NCBI GenBank assembly: GCA_937872225.1
Contig: CALMRZ010000017.1
Coordinates: 156,325-220,324 of the forward strand
Source of the DNA: an uncultured Spirochaetota bacterium
GTDB taxonomy: Bacteria; Spirochaetota; UBA4802; UBA5550
Length of the DNA stretch: 64,000 nucleotides
Direction of reading: 5' to 3'
Shown: piece by piece, positions 37,100 to 46,427 of the stretch
How the letters are laid out: every line of letters begins with the position of its first letter
How positions within the stretch are numbered: the stretch's first letter is position 1
Notes under the pieces: generated by a model
What the model saw: the letters and a program-made list of their open reading frames with translations, nothing else
The model's database searches: none
What the model was told of the DNA's origin: nothing
Position numbers and translations under genes: made by a program

Positions 37100-37828
37100 A
37101 TGAACAGGGCTCGGTGGACCTTCATCATCCTGGTGTTGTTTCTCCTGATTGACTGGTCCGAGTATGACAGTAGCGGTCCCATGGCTTTCGCTGAAAATTT
37201 TACGATCGCCTCTTTTTCGACTTCCATCGACGGCCAGGACGACAATGTAAAGCGCAATATCATGATTGCCTGCCGTAAGCTCAACGGCACGGTGCTGTCG
37301 CCGAATTCGGTATTTTCATTCAATGCCGTTGTCGGTGAGGGATCTGCCCAGAACGGATTTGTGCCGGGCAGGGTGCTGTACCGGGACCGGGTGGCCATGG
37401 AACCTGGCGGCGGACTGTGCCAGGTGTCATCGACACTTTACAATGCACTCCTCATGGCGGGATGCACCATCATCGAGCGTCATCGTCATTCCCAGCCTGT
37501 TTCGTATGTTCCGATGGGACTGGATGCGACTATAAAATACGGGAAAAAAGACCTCAGGATAAGGAATACCTATCACTATGCCTTGAAGATTGAAATGACC
37601 GCCGGCGATTCCAGTATCGCGGTCAAGGTCATGGCGGGGCAAAAAATGCCCTATCGGTATGAAATCTACACAGAGGAGGATGTGCAGGCGGTCCCTGTTT
37701 CGGAAGATACAGAGAGGGTGCGGCAGGGGGTGTCGGTTTTTGTGTATCGGAAGAGATACCAGGAAGACAAGCTGGTTGAAAATATGCTCCTGTACAAAGA
37801 TTATTATCCGCCGGTGTATGAACGGTGA
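37100..37828 (+). CDS. VanW family protein
   Basis: A 242-residue exported protein with an N-terminal hydrophobic segment (FIILVLFLLIDW). The VanW domain is clear: NIMIACRKLNGTVLSPNSVFSFN, then GSAQNGFVPGRVL, the glycine-rich GGGLCQVSSTLYNALLMAG and HRHSQPVSYVPMGLDATI. VanW occurs in some vancomycin-resistance clusters and widely elsewhere; its biochemical role is unsettled but it acts at the cell envelope. GGTGG precedes the ATG. No resistance ligase or dehydrogenase is nearby, so antibiotic resistance should not be assumed. It leads the run to the AMMECR1 and macroglobulin genes. Confidence 0.88.
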   Translation: MNRARWTFIILVLFLLIDWSEYDSSGPMAFAENFTIASFSTSIDGQDDNVKRNIMIACRKLNGTVLSPNSVFSFNAVVGEGSAQNGFVPGRVLYRDRVAMEPGGGLCQVSSTLYNALLMAGCTIIERHRHSQPVSYVPMGLDATIKYGKKDLRIRNTYHYALKIEMTAGDSSIAVKVMAGQKMPYRYEIYTEEDVQAVPVSEDTERVRQGVSVFVYRKRYQEDKLVENMLLYKDYYPPVYER

Positions 37829-37846
37829 TTGCCGGGGATTGATCAG

Positions 37847-38464
37847 ATGAAAATCCGAATTCGATACAGTATTCTGGCGGCGGCAGGTGTGCTACTGTTT
37901 GCTGCCATGGCCTTGCCGCAGGAATTTCAAACCGTTGAGGATCCCCTGATCTCGCAGTGGAGGGAATTTTCAGGCAAGCCGGAATGTAAAAAGCTTCTCC
38001 AGTGGCTCCGGTGTCAGGCCAGGGCAAGGCTCACCGGCACGAGGTGCGGTGAACGTTTTGATGCCCTGACGCCGGGTTATTTCGGCCGTCTCGGTTTGTT
38101 CGTGACCCTGAAAAAAGGGGGCAGGGTGCGGGGCTGTTTCGGTGCTTTTTCCCACAGCATCACCGACGCGGGAACTCTCCTCAATGATTATCTTGACGGC
38201 GCCCTTACCAGGGATCCGCGGTACAACCCACTTGATGTTGCGGAGCTGGCGGATACCCGGATAATCATAACGGTCACGTCACAGCCCTTGCCCGTCAATG
38301 ATATTGATTCAATTGACGTGCGCAATTTCGGCATCACGCTGCTGTGCGGAAATGAGACCACGGTTTTTGTTCCTGCCGAAATTAGAAGCTCATCATATAT
38401 TGAAAAAAAAATACGCGGTTCGGCATGCCAGATCTCCATGTTCAGGGCGGTGACGCTGCAGTAG
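37847..38464 (+). CDS. Exported AMMECR1-domain protein (AmmeMemoRadiSam A-like)
   Basis: A 205-residue protein with the AMMECR1 core: GLFVTLKKGGRVRGCFGAF, then ALTRDPRYNPL and a TRIIITVTS strand. AMMECR1 proteins are normally cytosolic; here the start is a signal peptide or anchor (ILAAAGVLLFAAMALPQ). The conserved RGCFG is intact. The ATG 37847 is preferred over a TTG at 37829 because the signal sequence begins there and GGGGA precedes it. Function of the family is unknown; the bacterial form usually sits with Memo and radical-SAM partners, which are absent here. It lies 18 nt after vanW. Confidence 0.82.
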   Translation: MKIRIRYSILAAAGVLLFAAMALPQEFQTVEDPLISQWREFSGKPECKKLLQWLRCQARARLTGTRCGERFDALTPGYFGRLGLFVTLKKGGRVRGCFGAFSHSITDAGTLLNDYLDGALTRDPRYNPLDVAELADTRIIITVTSQPLPVNDIDSIDVRNFGITLLCGNETTVFVPAEIRSSSYIEKKIRGSACQISMFRAVTLQ

Positions 38465-38501
38465 TGGAGCCTCTATGCCATTGCGGCAGCGGGTGGCATG
38501 C

Positions 38502-38515
38502 TTCCCTGCAGGGAA
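38502..38515. repeat. 14-bp perfect palindrome before the macroglobulin gene
   Basis: TTCCCTGCAGGGAA sits 21 bp upstream of the macroglobulin ATG, between it and the AMMECR1 gene. It may be a repressor site or a small hairpin; nothing identifies the protein that would bind. Confidence 0.35.
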
Positions 38516-38536
38516 TATTTATTATTGGAGGACCCG

Positions 38537-41500
38537 ATGTTAAAAAAAATTGTACTGAATGGCGCCCTTATCGCTATCGGCGTCTTTTTTCTCAGTTGTG
38601 ATACGGCAGAGGTAAAGCGTCTTTCCGACGGCCGAAGCCTGTACGGCGGGGACAGTAAAAAATTATCGGGTAAATCCGCGATCGAAGGATATGTGATAGA
38701 TACCGTTACCAAAAAGGGGATAAAAAACGCGAAGGTTGAAATCAAGAATGCCAACATGGGCGTCGGCTATTACCTCCGCGAAACGGAATGGAACGGTTAT
38801 TTTAAAATCGATGATTTCATTCCCTATATCAAATACATGGTTGAAGTGTCCGCAGAAGGATACGTTACCTATACATCCACCGGCGCGGTTTCAGAGGGGT
38901 CCCACAAGATAGAACTCAGGCCTGAATCGGTCTTGACCGGTACCGTCTGTAACAGCAGGGGGGAACCGCTCAGGGGCATTGAGGTCAAGCTGAATACCTA
39001 TAACGAGGAGAGCGGCGAGGAAGGGGAGTATGCGTCGCCCAAACCAAGGATGAGCGCCACGGACCAGAACGGACTTTACCGCTTTGACAAACTCCCGGCC
39101 GGGTCCTACCTGGCGACCTTTTCGGGGCCCGGCTTCATAACCGAAACCGCGCAGCTTCAAAAAATAAAGGAGGGGGAGACCTTTACCCTGCCCATGGTCA
39201 TGATCCGTCCGGCGACGGTAACAGGCGTGGTGACCATAGAGGGCATCGAAACCCCGGCTATAAACGTTGATGTGACCCTCAGCGGCAATGTGACCTATTC
39301 TGCGACGACCTACCAGGACGGGACGTTCCGCCTCGAGGATGTTAAACCCGGCAATTATAAAATGAAGGTCAGCCACCAGGGATTTTATGATCTGCAGGGT
39401 CGGGAAATACGGATCCATGAAGGGGAAAAACGTGACCGGGTCAATTTCACGGTCAGGGCCAAGGAACCCCAGGTACAGGTCTATGCCCACCGGTATACCT
39501 TTTCGCCCGGCGATACCGTTGAATTTAATTTACGATCGCTTCGCCTCGAAAGCCTGAGGGTTACCATCTACAGGGTCCCCGTGGACCTGCTGGTGCGGGG
39601 CGGCGTTGATCCGGATACAATCAATCCCGAGGAGTCGGGATTGAAAGCGGTGACGTCCTGGGACGAGCCGATCAGGGAATTCGAACCCTACGAGTGGCGG
39701 TACCAGTCCCTGCAGGTGAAAACCGCCATGCCCACCGGCGGGTACTGCGTCGAGGTGAAGGGTGCGGGGAAGGTCATAAGCAGGAAGTTCTTCTCCCTTA
39801 CCACGGTAGGTGTCGTTATGAAGCGCTCGCAGGATTCCATCTTCGCCTACGTCACGAACCTTGTGGACAACACGCCGATTCCTGACGCCAGAATCGCGGT
39901 TTTTGATGCCACACCGGTACAGAAGAAAGGGAAGAAAAGGGCGACCTATAAGGCCCCTGAAAAGGTGGAGGACCTACCGGTTGCCCTGGTGCTTAAGGGA
40001 ACGACCGATGTTGAGGGTATCTATCATAGAAAGATACAATCCAGCAAATACCTGTCCACCATTGTCATAGCTAAGGACGGGAGCTATGCGCTCTGCAACA
40101 CCGGCGCCCCGTCGTCCTTTGAGAAGGAGCAGAAAAAATATTTCATTTATACTGACAGGCCCGTGTACAGGGCCGGGGACACGGTCCATTACAAGATAAT
40201 CGGCAAAAACCGGGAACGGCGTTTTGTGCCGGTCGCGGGTCAGAAAATCTATTACAAGATCAGAAACTGGGACATGGACAGGACCATTGACGAAGGTGAG
40301 GCTTCCCTTGACGACTGGGGGGTTGCTGACAGCAAGGTGGTGCTGTCCCGGGAAGGAAACCTGGGCATTCACGAGATCATGGTGGGGCCGTCGGAAAATA
40401 ATCTCTACAGCAGGGGGAAATTTTACGTTGAGCAGTACCGCAAGCCGGAATTTGTCATCAATGTCACCCCCGCCAAGGAATACTTTATTAACGGCGATAC
40501 GGCGGAATTCAAGGTGGAAGCGAAGTATTTTTTCGGCGCTCCCCTGAAGGGCGCCCTGGTGAAATACCGTTTTTATGAAACGAAACTCCGGGACGATGAT
40601 ACCAGCTACTGGTGGGAGCAGGATTACGGGACCGGCGGTTCCTACAACCGGATAATTCTGGAAGGGGAAAAATACGCTGATAATGACGGCATCGCGGTGC
40701 TGCGTCTCCATGCAGGCAATTATCCCTACGACCGTGAGATAACCTGCGAGGCCACCGTGGTTGACCGATCCAATGTGAGTATCAGCTCCACGAACAAGGT
40801 CAAGGTGGGACGCGGTGAATACTATATAAAAATCGAACCGGCGCAGCATTTCTTCTCAAGCGGCGAAAACAAACCGGTCACGATACGCACCATGACCCAT
40901 ACCGGCAGGCCGTACCGGGCCAAGGTGAAGGTGGATCTGTACCGGTACATATGGAAGCCCTGGGAGCGGGTCTATGTCCATGACAGCAAGCCCCTCTTCT
41001 CTGAGCAGGTGGCCACGGACGATCGGGGTGCCGCCACGGTGGAACTGCCGAAACAGTTCAGCTTCTACGGAGAATTCGACCTCGTGGTCAACGGGGTTGA
41101 CCGCAAGGACAATGTCGTCTCCGCTTCGCGGGTGATATGGATCTACAGCATGGAAGGGGCCAGGGTCGCGTCGCGGTTCAAGAACCTGGAGCTCTCCGTC
41201 AATTCCACGGAGCTGACCAAGCCCGGTGAGATCACCTGCCTCATCAAGAGCTGCTTCACCGATGCCTATGTATGCGTCACCCTTGAAGGCAGAGACGTGT
41301 ATGAATCGAAGGTGATAAAGATGACCGGTAATATCATGCCGGTGAAATTCGACATCAAGCCGGAATACGCGCCGAACCTCTATGTTACGGCAACCATGCA
41401 GCGGAAGAGGGCCCTCTATACGTCATCGGTGGGCGTCTCCCTGCCGATCCATGATACGGCCCTCACTATTTCCATAGAGACCGATAAGGCGAAATACCTG

Positions 41501-43915
41501 CCGGGGGAAAAGGCAAATGTTCTTCTCAGGGCTGTGGACGGAAACGGCAAGCCGGTGAAGGCGGACCTTTCCCTGGCGGCGGTTGACGAGGCTATATTTC
41601 AGGTCCGCTATGACCATACGCCCCTGATGAGGGATTACTTTTACACGAAGATATCCAACTGGGTCCTCACCAGTTATTCATACCCCATAACCATGCTGGC
41701 TGGAGCCGCAAAGGACGGCAAGGTGAAGGTGAGGGAGAAATTCGAGGACACGGCATTCTGGTCAGCGAAGATCAGGACCGGCGATGACGGGACCGCCCGG
41801 GTGAATTTCACCCTGCCGGACAACCTGACCACCTGGCGGCTCACTGCGCGGGGACATGACCGGGAAGGCCGGATGGGCGAAAAGAAGAGCACGTTCCTCG
41901 TGACCCAGGACCTGATCGCACGCATCGGCAAACCGCGCTTCATGGTGGAAGGGGACACCCTGGATCTGATTGGCATTGTGAACAGCAATACCGAACGGGG
42001 GCTCAAGAAAGTTGACACCATATTCAAGGCTGACGATAAGGTCCTGGCTGCGGAAGAAGAGGTGTCAATCAGCCTGCCTCCTTTCGGTTCAGCCCGTAAT
42101 TATTATCCCTACAAGGTCCCGAAAGACAAGCGCGAGGTGGCGCTACAGTTTTCAGCGTTGTCGATCCTGGACGCCAGGGACGCGCTCAAGGTTGCGGTAC
42201 CGGTGGAGCGGCGGGGGACTCCCTTCAAACTCTACGGTATCGGCGACATGGCTGCCAACAGGACCGTCACGGTAACGCCCCTTGCGGAAACGGATGATTT
42301 TAACTTTGTCGCTGAATCAGTGACCGTATCGGTCAGTCCGTCCCCCATCATACAGATGCTCAGGGCCACGAAATACCTGAGCGAGTACCCCTACGGCTGT
42401 ATCGAGCAGGCCCTGAACAGCTTCATCCCGAACCTTGCCCTGAACCGGATGCTTAAGCAGAAGGGCTATGACCGCTTCATCAATGACAAGGCGAAGAAAA
42501 AGCTCGATGATAAAGTCAGCGCCGGCGTGGACCGGATCCAGCGCTATCAGAATGACGACGGCACCTGGGGATGGTGGTCCGGGAGCCGCGGCAACGCCTT
42601 CGTCACCGGCTACGTTCTCTTTTCACTGCACCTGGCCCAAGAGGCGGGATTTGCCGTTGATAAATCGGTTGTCACGAAGGGCCTGGGCGCCATCAAGAAA
42701 TATTTTGCCAATCCCCAGCTTGAAGAATGGGACGCCATTGCGTACCTGATCTATATCAACGCCCTCTGGGGACGATGGGACCATGAGATTTTCAAAAAGA
42801 TACTCAAGGTAAATGAGTCGGGCACGTACCAGACTGCCTGCCTGGTAAAAGCCTTGTCATTGGCTAAGTCCCATCCAACGTTGACTGATGAAATGAAGAG
42901 CGACATAAACGGCACGCTGCCGAAACTGGTTGAGTCCATTATCCAGACCGTTAAAAAGGACGGCCGCGGCATTTACTGGGAGAGCCGGGGCAGGGACCGC
43001 TGGAGCTGGCCCGGGGGCGAAACGGAGATGACGGCCCACGTGCTGTCGGCGCTGGTAAGCGCGGGGGACCGTTCGACGCTTCCGGCACAGTTGGTGCGCT
43101 CCCTGTGCGGTCGGTCCCGCGGTGACTCATGGAACTCCACCAAGGAAACCGCCACCGTCATGCTGGCCCTGTGCGGTTATCTTGAGCAGTATGGAGGTTC
43201 AGCCGTCACCAGGGGGAATGTCATGTTCAGCCTGGACGGGAAAAAAATCGCCGATGTTGACTACGATCTGGAGAATCCCGGAATAATGGAAAAACTCACG
43301 CGAAAGATTGAACTTGCGGGGGAACGCCCGCGGGCATCGTTTACCGTCAGCGCAGACGGGAATGCTGGCGCGGACGTGAACTTTGACGTAACCATTGCCG
43401 GCACCCTCTATTTCAAGGAAAAGGGAGCGCTGTCCCTGGTGCGATCCGAAGAACGAGGCATTGGCGCGCTTTCCAACGGCATCAGGATCACCAGGACCTT
43501 CGCATCAATTATGAGAGTGCGCGATTCGCGCAACAATGAGTATATGGTGCCGCAGAGCCTGGCGGAAAAGAAGGTGATCCAGGTTGGTGACGAGCTCCTG
43601 GTCAAGGTGAAATTTCAGGCCCAGGACGACTTCCAGTACCTGGTCCTTGAGGATTATCTCCCGTCCGGCTTCGAAGTGACAAGAAACAACGCCTATGACG
43701 AATACACCCCCTTTGTCCACATCGAGCGGTGGGACAACCGGATGGTCTATTTCTTCACAGACCTTAAAAAGAACGAGGTCTATGAGGTGGCCTACATCGT
43801 CCGGGCGGAGCTGCCGGGTAATTTCATGGTAAAGCCGTCCCGGATGGAGTGTATGTACGAACCGACGATACAGGGATGGTCCGCGCCGGTTGTCGTGGAT
43901 GTGAAGAAAAAGTAA
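38537..43915 (+). CDS. Alpha-2-macroglobulin lipoprotein with thioester
   Basis: A 1792-residue envelope protein. It starts with a lipoprotein signal (lipobox FFLSC, Cys21). Three carboxypeptidase-regulatory-like beta domains follow (about 45-300), then macroglobulin domains, with the MG2 hallmark YTDRPVYRAGDTVHY. The thioester motif is YGCIEQ, with Cys 1288 and the E-Q pair intact, as in E. coli YfhM; an alpha-barrel TED domain surrounds it. Bacterial macroglobulins trap foreign proteases covalently in the periplasm. ATG 38537 is chosen because GGAGG precedes it and the lipoprotein signal starts there. In many bacteria such genes sit next to pbpC; here LapA and a SpoIID-transpeptidase fusion follow. 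Confidence 0.93.
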   Translation: MLKKIVLNGALIAIGVFFLSCDTAEVKRLSDGRSLYGGDSKKLSGKSAIEGYVIDTVTKKGIKNAKVEIKNANMGVGYYLRETEWNGYFKIDDFIPYIKYMVEVSAEGYVTYTSTGAVSEGSHKIELRPESVLTGTVCNSRGEPLRGIEVKLNTYNEESGEEGEYASPKPRMSATDQNGLYRFDKLPAGSYLATFSGPGFITETAQLQKIKEGETFTLPMVMIRPATVTGVVTIEGIETPAINVDVTLSGNVTYSATTYQDGTFRLEDVKPGNYKMKVSHQGFYDLQGREIRIHEGEKRDRVNFTVRAKEPQVQVYAHRYTFSPGDTVEFNLRSLRLESLRVTIYRVPVDLLVRGGVDPDTINPEESGLKAVTSWDEPIREFEPYEWRYQSLQVKTAMPTGGYCVEVKGAGKVISRKFFSLTTVGVVMKRSQDSIFAYVTNLVDNTPIPDARIAVFDATPVQKKGKKRATYKAPEKVEDLPVALVLKGTTDVEGIYHRKIQSSKYLSTIVIAKDGSYALCNTGAPSSFEKEQKKYFIYTDRPVYRAGDTVHYKIIGKNRERRFVPVAGQKIYYKIRNWDMDRTIDEGEASLDDWGVADSKVVLSREGNLGIHEIMVGPSENNLYSRGKFYVEQYRKPEFVINVTPAKEYFINGDTAEFKVEAKYFFGAPLKGALVKYRFYETKLRDDDTSYWWEQDYGTGGSYNRIILEGEKYADNDGIAVLRLHAGNYPYDREITCEATVVDRSNVSISSTNKVKVGRGEYYIKIEPAQHFFSSGENKPVTIRTMTHTGRPYRAKVKVDLYRYIWKPWERVYVHDSKPLFSEQVATDDRGAATVELPKQFSFYGEFDLVVNGVDRKDNVVSASRVIWIYSMEGARVASRFKNLELSVNSTELTKPGEITCLIKSCFTDAYVCVTLEGRDVYESKVIKMTGNIMPVKFDIKPEYAPNLYVTATMQRKRALYTSSVGVSLPIHDTALTISIETDKAKYLPGEKANVLLRAVDGNGKPVKADLSLAAVDEAIFQVRYDHTPLMRDYFYTKISNWVLTSYSYPITMLAGAAKDGKVKVREKFEDTAFWSAKIRTGDDGTARVNFTLPDNLTTWRLTARGHDREGRMGEKKSTFLVTQDLIARIGKPRFMVEGDTLDLIGIVNSNTERGLKKVDTIFKADDKVLAAEEEVSISLPPFGSARNYYPYKVPKDKREVALQFSALSILDARDALKVAVPVERRGTPFKLYGIGDMAANRTVTVTPLAETDDFNFVAESVTVSVSPSPIIQMLRATKYLSEYPYGCIEQALNSFIPNLALNRMLKQKGYDRFINDKAKKKLDDKVSAGVDRIQRYQNDDGTWGWWSGSRGNAFVTGYVLFSLHLAQEAGFAVDKSVVTKGLGAIKKYFANPQLEEWDAIAYLIYINALWGRWDHEIFKKILKVNESGTYQTACLVKALSLAKSHPTLTDEMKSDINGTLPKLVESIIQTVKKDGRGIYWESRGRDRWSWPGGETEMTAHVLSALVSAGDRSTLPAQLVRSLCGRSRGDSWNSTKETATVMLALCGYLEQYGGSAVTRGNVMFSLDGKKIADVDYDLENPGIMEKLTRKIELAGERPRASFTVSADGNAGADVNFDVTIAGTLYFKEKGALSLVRSEERGIGALSNGIRITRTFASIMRVRDSRNNEYMVPQSLAEKKVIQVGDELLVKVKFQAQDDFQYLVLEDYLPSGFEVTRNNAYDEYTPFVHIERWDNRMVYFFTDLKKNEVYEVAYIVRAELPGNFMVKPSRMECMYEPTIQGWSAPVVVDVKKK

Positions 43916-43937
43916 CAGGCATCCACAGGGGGACGTC

Positions 43938-44026
43938 TCAGAACACCCCCCAACCCCCCGGAGGGAGCTTTTAATGCTAGTTTTGCTCAAATAAGTCCCC
44001 CTCCGGGGGGTTGGGGGCTTTTCTGA
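43938..44026. repeat. Large G/C-rich inverted repeat, possible dispersed element
   Basis: A perfect 19-bp arm CCCCCAACCCCCCGGAGGG (43947-43965) faces its complement at 43999-44017, with a 33-nt spacer; outer TCAGAA/TTCTGA (43938-43943, 44021-44026) extends it imperfectly to 28 bp. The spacer is A/T-rich. It fills the gap between the macroglobulin and lapA genes. It could end transcription, but a clean T run is absent; a REP- or MITE-like dispersed repeat is equally possible. Confidence 0.75.
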
Positions 44027-44057
44027 CAGCCCCATATTCCATTAAAAAGAGGCCGCA

Positions 44058-44273
44058 ATGAAACCGAAAACTATCGCGCTAATCGTCATGACCATTCTGC
44101 TGACAATACTGGTGATACAAAACACCCATTCAATTGCCCTGCATATATTCTTCTGGGCCCCGGAATTCCCCCTGATCATAGTGATCATAATCATTATGGG
44201 CGCAGGTTTTGGATTGGGCTTTTTTGCGAGAAATCTCATGGGCGTGGTCAAGAAAAAAGGGGATGATTATTAA
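44058..44273 (+). CDS. LapA domain membrane protein
   Basis: A 71-residue protein with two transmembrane helices (TIALIVMTILLTILVIQNTH and PLIIVIIIIMGAGFGLGFFA) separated by SIALHIFFWAPEF, then a basic tail. This is the LapA (YciS) pattern: inner-membrane protein linked in E. coli to control of lipopolysaccharide assembly. Its stop overlaps the start of the SpoIID-transpeptidase gene by one base, so the two are coupled. Confidence 0.8.
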   Translation: MKPKTIALIVMTILLTILVIQNTHSIALHIFFWAPEFPLIIVIIIIMGAGFGLGFFARNLMGVVKKKGDDY

Positions 44274-46405
44274 TGTCCCTGCCTGATGGTCACAGATACC
44301 AGTATTCAATCAAGGTTCTGCCGGTTGTACTGCCAATGAAGCACTATAGGGTCATACTGTTTTCGTGTATCATGGCTTTTCTCGTTTTCCCTCTCAATGC
44401 GGAAACGGTTTCTGATCCAGTGGTAACCATCCATGTGTTATCAAAACAGGTCCGGTTGCTTAAAAGCGGCGCTGTAAAAAAAATATCCATAATGATAAAA
44501 AAGGATTCGATTATCAGGGATGAGTCCGGCAACAGATTGCCGGATGGAAAAATCATTGAATTCATTGCCCATGGAGGGACAGTGGATGCTTATCTTGATT
44601 CAAAACTGCTGCAGGGTCCCGGCTCCCTAGTCATTTTTTCCGGATCGAACATGGACGCGGCCGAGGTCTCCATTGATGGCGCCGTCAGGAATTATCCTCT
44701 CCCCATGACTCTCCGATTCAAAAATAATGATCTCAGGATCTATGTGGCGGAACGTCTCAGCAGGTATGCCGTTGATTCGGCCCTGGCCGAATACAACGGG
44801 AATCAATGGAAAGAAACAGAGGGAATCATGGCCCTGGCGCATTTGATAAGGGCCCGATATTTTTTAGGGAAAAAGGGGCATCAGCATGGGGAAGGCGATT
44901 TCTGCGACCTCACCCATTGCCAGGTGTACCGCGGGCGGATAGAAAGCCGTCTGAGATTCGATGATGACTGGGTGATCGACCATGAAAAAATGAGGGATAA
45001 CCTTTTTTTTCATTCACGGTGCGGGGGAAAGACCTGTGATCAGGGCGTATTTACCGGCAGAAGACACTCGGCTGGCACCAATGGGGCGGGTGTCAGGGAT
45101 TGGCTGTATCGGGAAGGGATCCGCCTCTGCTCGGGGAAGGACTCCCACTGGGAACGGTCCATCAGCCAGGATGAACTGTGTTCTATCTTTTTCCCCGGGA
45201 AAAAGGATGCCGGCAATTCAGCAATCACACTCAGCCATGACACGAATAATCTGAAAGTCAATGTCACATCATCTTGCGATAATCTGCAGTTGGCGTTAGA
45301 ATCATTCCGATTAACAATAAACCGGGTCAAGGGATGGAATTTCATCCGCAGCAACAACTATACCATTTCAGAGAAAATCATTGATGGGCAAAAGAATTTC
45401 CATTTCAAGGGGGAGGGCCTCGGCCATGGCGTCGGTCTGTGCCAGCACGGGGCCATGGCCCTGTCCAAGCTGGGATACAACAGGTACGAGATACTGGAGC
45501 ACTATTATCCCGACATCCAATTCATGCATATCGGATCAAGTGCATGCCTGTCTCCCTATTGCTCCTATTGTCTTTTTGATGTTGCAACAGGAAAAATCAT
45601 TTCATCAACCCAGGGGCCGGGATTTTTGCAGAGAAAAGTTCCTCCCGGTTCACTGTTCAAGCTGATCGTGGCCCTGTATGTCGCGGCGGAGCGGCCGGAC
45701 ATTTTTAATGACTATGCGCATAACTGCTCTGGACGAAACAGGGACGATACAAATATTCCAGAGCGATGCTGGAAGCCGAAGGGTCATGGCATGGTGAGGA
45801 TGAAGGATGCCATTCCTAATTCATGCAATCTCTATTTTGCCTCTCTGTACAAAATCATATCCGAAAAAAAATTCAGGATCTTTTATCGGGATTGGTGCGC
45901 TTCAGCAGGAATTAGTGCGGCGCTTCCGGCAACCTCAAGTGTACGGCAGTGGGCGGAACTTCTGGCCGGACTTGATTTCAGAGTGTCTTTTACCGTCAGC
46001 GATTGCATGCGCCTGGCCCGTTATCTTTATTGCGGCAATGCCGGGGAAAGCCTGGCGGCAATGCCGGGTACAAAAATCAGCTATCAGGAGAAAGTAAAAA
46101 TCTTCAATGGTTTGCAGGAAACCTTTACCCGGGGAACAGCCCGTGAACAGAAAAAACGATCAGGCGCGTTCTATAGTTACCAATGCCTTGAAAATGCGGG
46201 TAAAGATAATGTGAAGACACCATTGACGGAACTCTGGGGAAAAACGTCGACCGTTATCGATGGGACGAATAAGCCGGAGAGCTGCGGCATTTTCATGGGC
46301 GGCAACGGCACACGGGGTATCATTGTCATAGTGAGAAAAGCGAACGGCAATATGGCTTCCCGCTGGGCCAGAAGGATCCTCTCGAAAACCGTCCCCGGGG
46401 AATAA
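44273..46405 (+). CDS. SpoIID/LytB domain fused to a penicillin-binding transpeptidase-like domain
   Basis: A 710-residue chimera. Residues ~50-430 form a SpoIID/LytB domain: the presumed catalytic acid E183 (TEGIMALAHLIRARYFL), CDLTHCQVYRG, and GHGVGLCQHGAMAL near the end. SpoIID cuts glycan strands lacking stem peptides. Residues ~440-710 carry the three transpeptidase motifs in order: SLFK at 460-463 (SxxK), SCN at 517-519 (SxN) and KTS at 657-659 (for KTG). Spacings of 57 and 140 residues match real PBPs (E. coli PBP3: 52 and 135). A signal peptide begins at an internal ATG (44336); ATG 44273 has an AGGGGA site and overlaps lapA. The start is thus uncertain. Confidence 0.8.
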   Translation: MSLPDGHRYQYSIKVLPVVLPMKHYRVILFSCIMAFLVFPLNAETVSDPVVTIHVLSKQVRLLKSGAVKKISIMIKKDSIIRDESGNRLPDGKIIEFIAHGGTVDAYLDSKLLQGPGSLVIFSGSNMDAAEVSIDGAVRNYPLPMTLRFKNNDLRIYVAERLSRYAVDSALAEYNGNQWKETEGIMALAHLIRARYFLGKKGHQHGEGDFCDLTHCQVYRGRIESRLRFDDDWVIDHEKMRDNLFFHSRCGGKTCDQGVFTGRRHSAGTNGAGVRDWLYREGIRLCSGKDSHWERSISQDELCSIFFPGKKDAGNSAITLSHDTNNLKVNVTSSCDNLQLALESFRLTINRVKGWNFIRSNNYTISEKIIDGQKNFHFKGEGLGHGVGLCQHGAMALSKLGYNRYEILEHYYPDIQFMHIGSSACLSPYCSYCLFDVATGKIISSTQGPGFLQRKVPPGSLFKLIVALYVAAERPDIFNDYAHNCSGRNRDDTNIPERCWKPKGHGMVRMKDAIPNSCNLYFASLYKIISEKKFRIFYRDWCASAGISAALPATSSVRQWAELLAGLDFRVSFTVSDCMRLARYLYCGNAGESLAAMPGTKISYQEKVKIFNGLQETFTRGTAREQKKRSGAFYSYQCLENAGKDNVKTPLTELWGKTSTVIDGTNKPESCGIFMGGNGTRGIIVIVRKANGNMASRWARRILSKTVPGE

Positions 46406-46427
46406 CCGGCAGCCATAGCGGCCCTGA

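Noticed and set aside
37100-37828. VanW read as evidence of vancomycin resistance
   Set aside because: No VanA/B ligase, VanH dehydrogenase, VanX dipeptidase or two-component genes are present; VanW-domain proteins are common without resistance.
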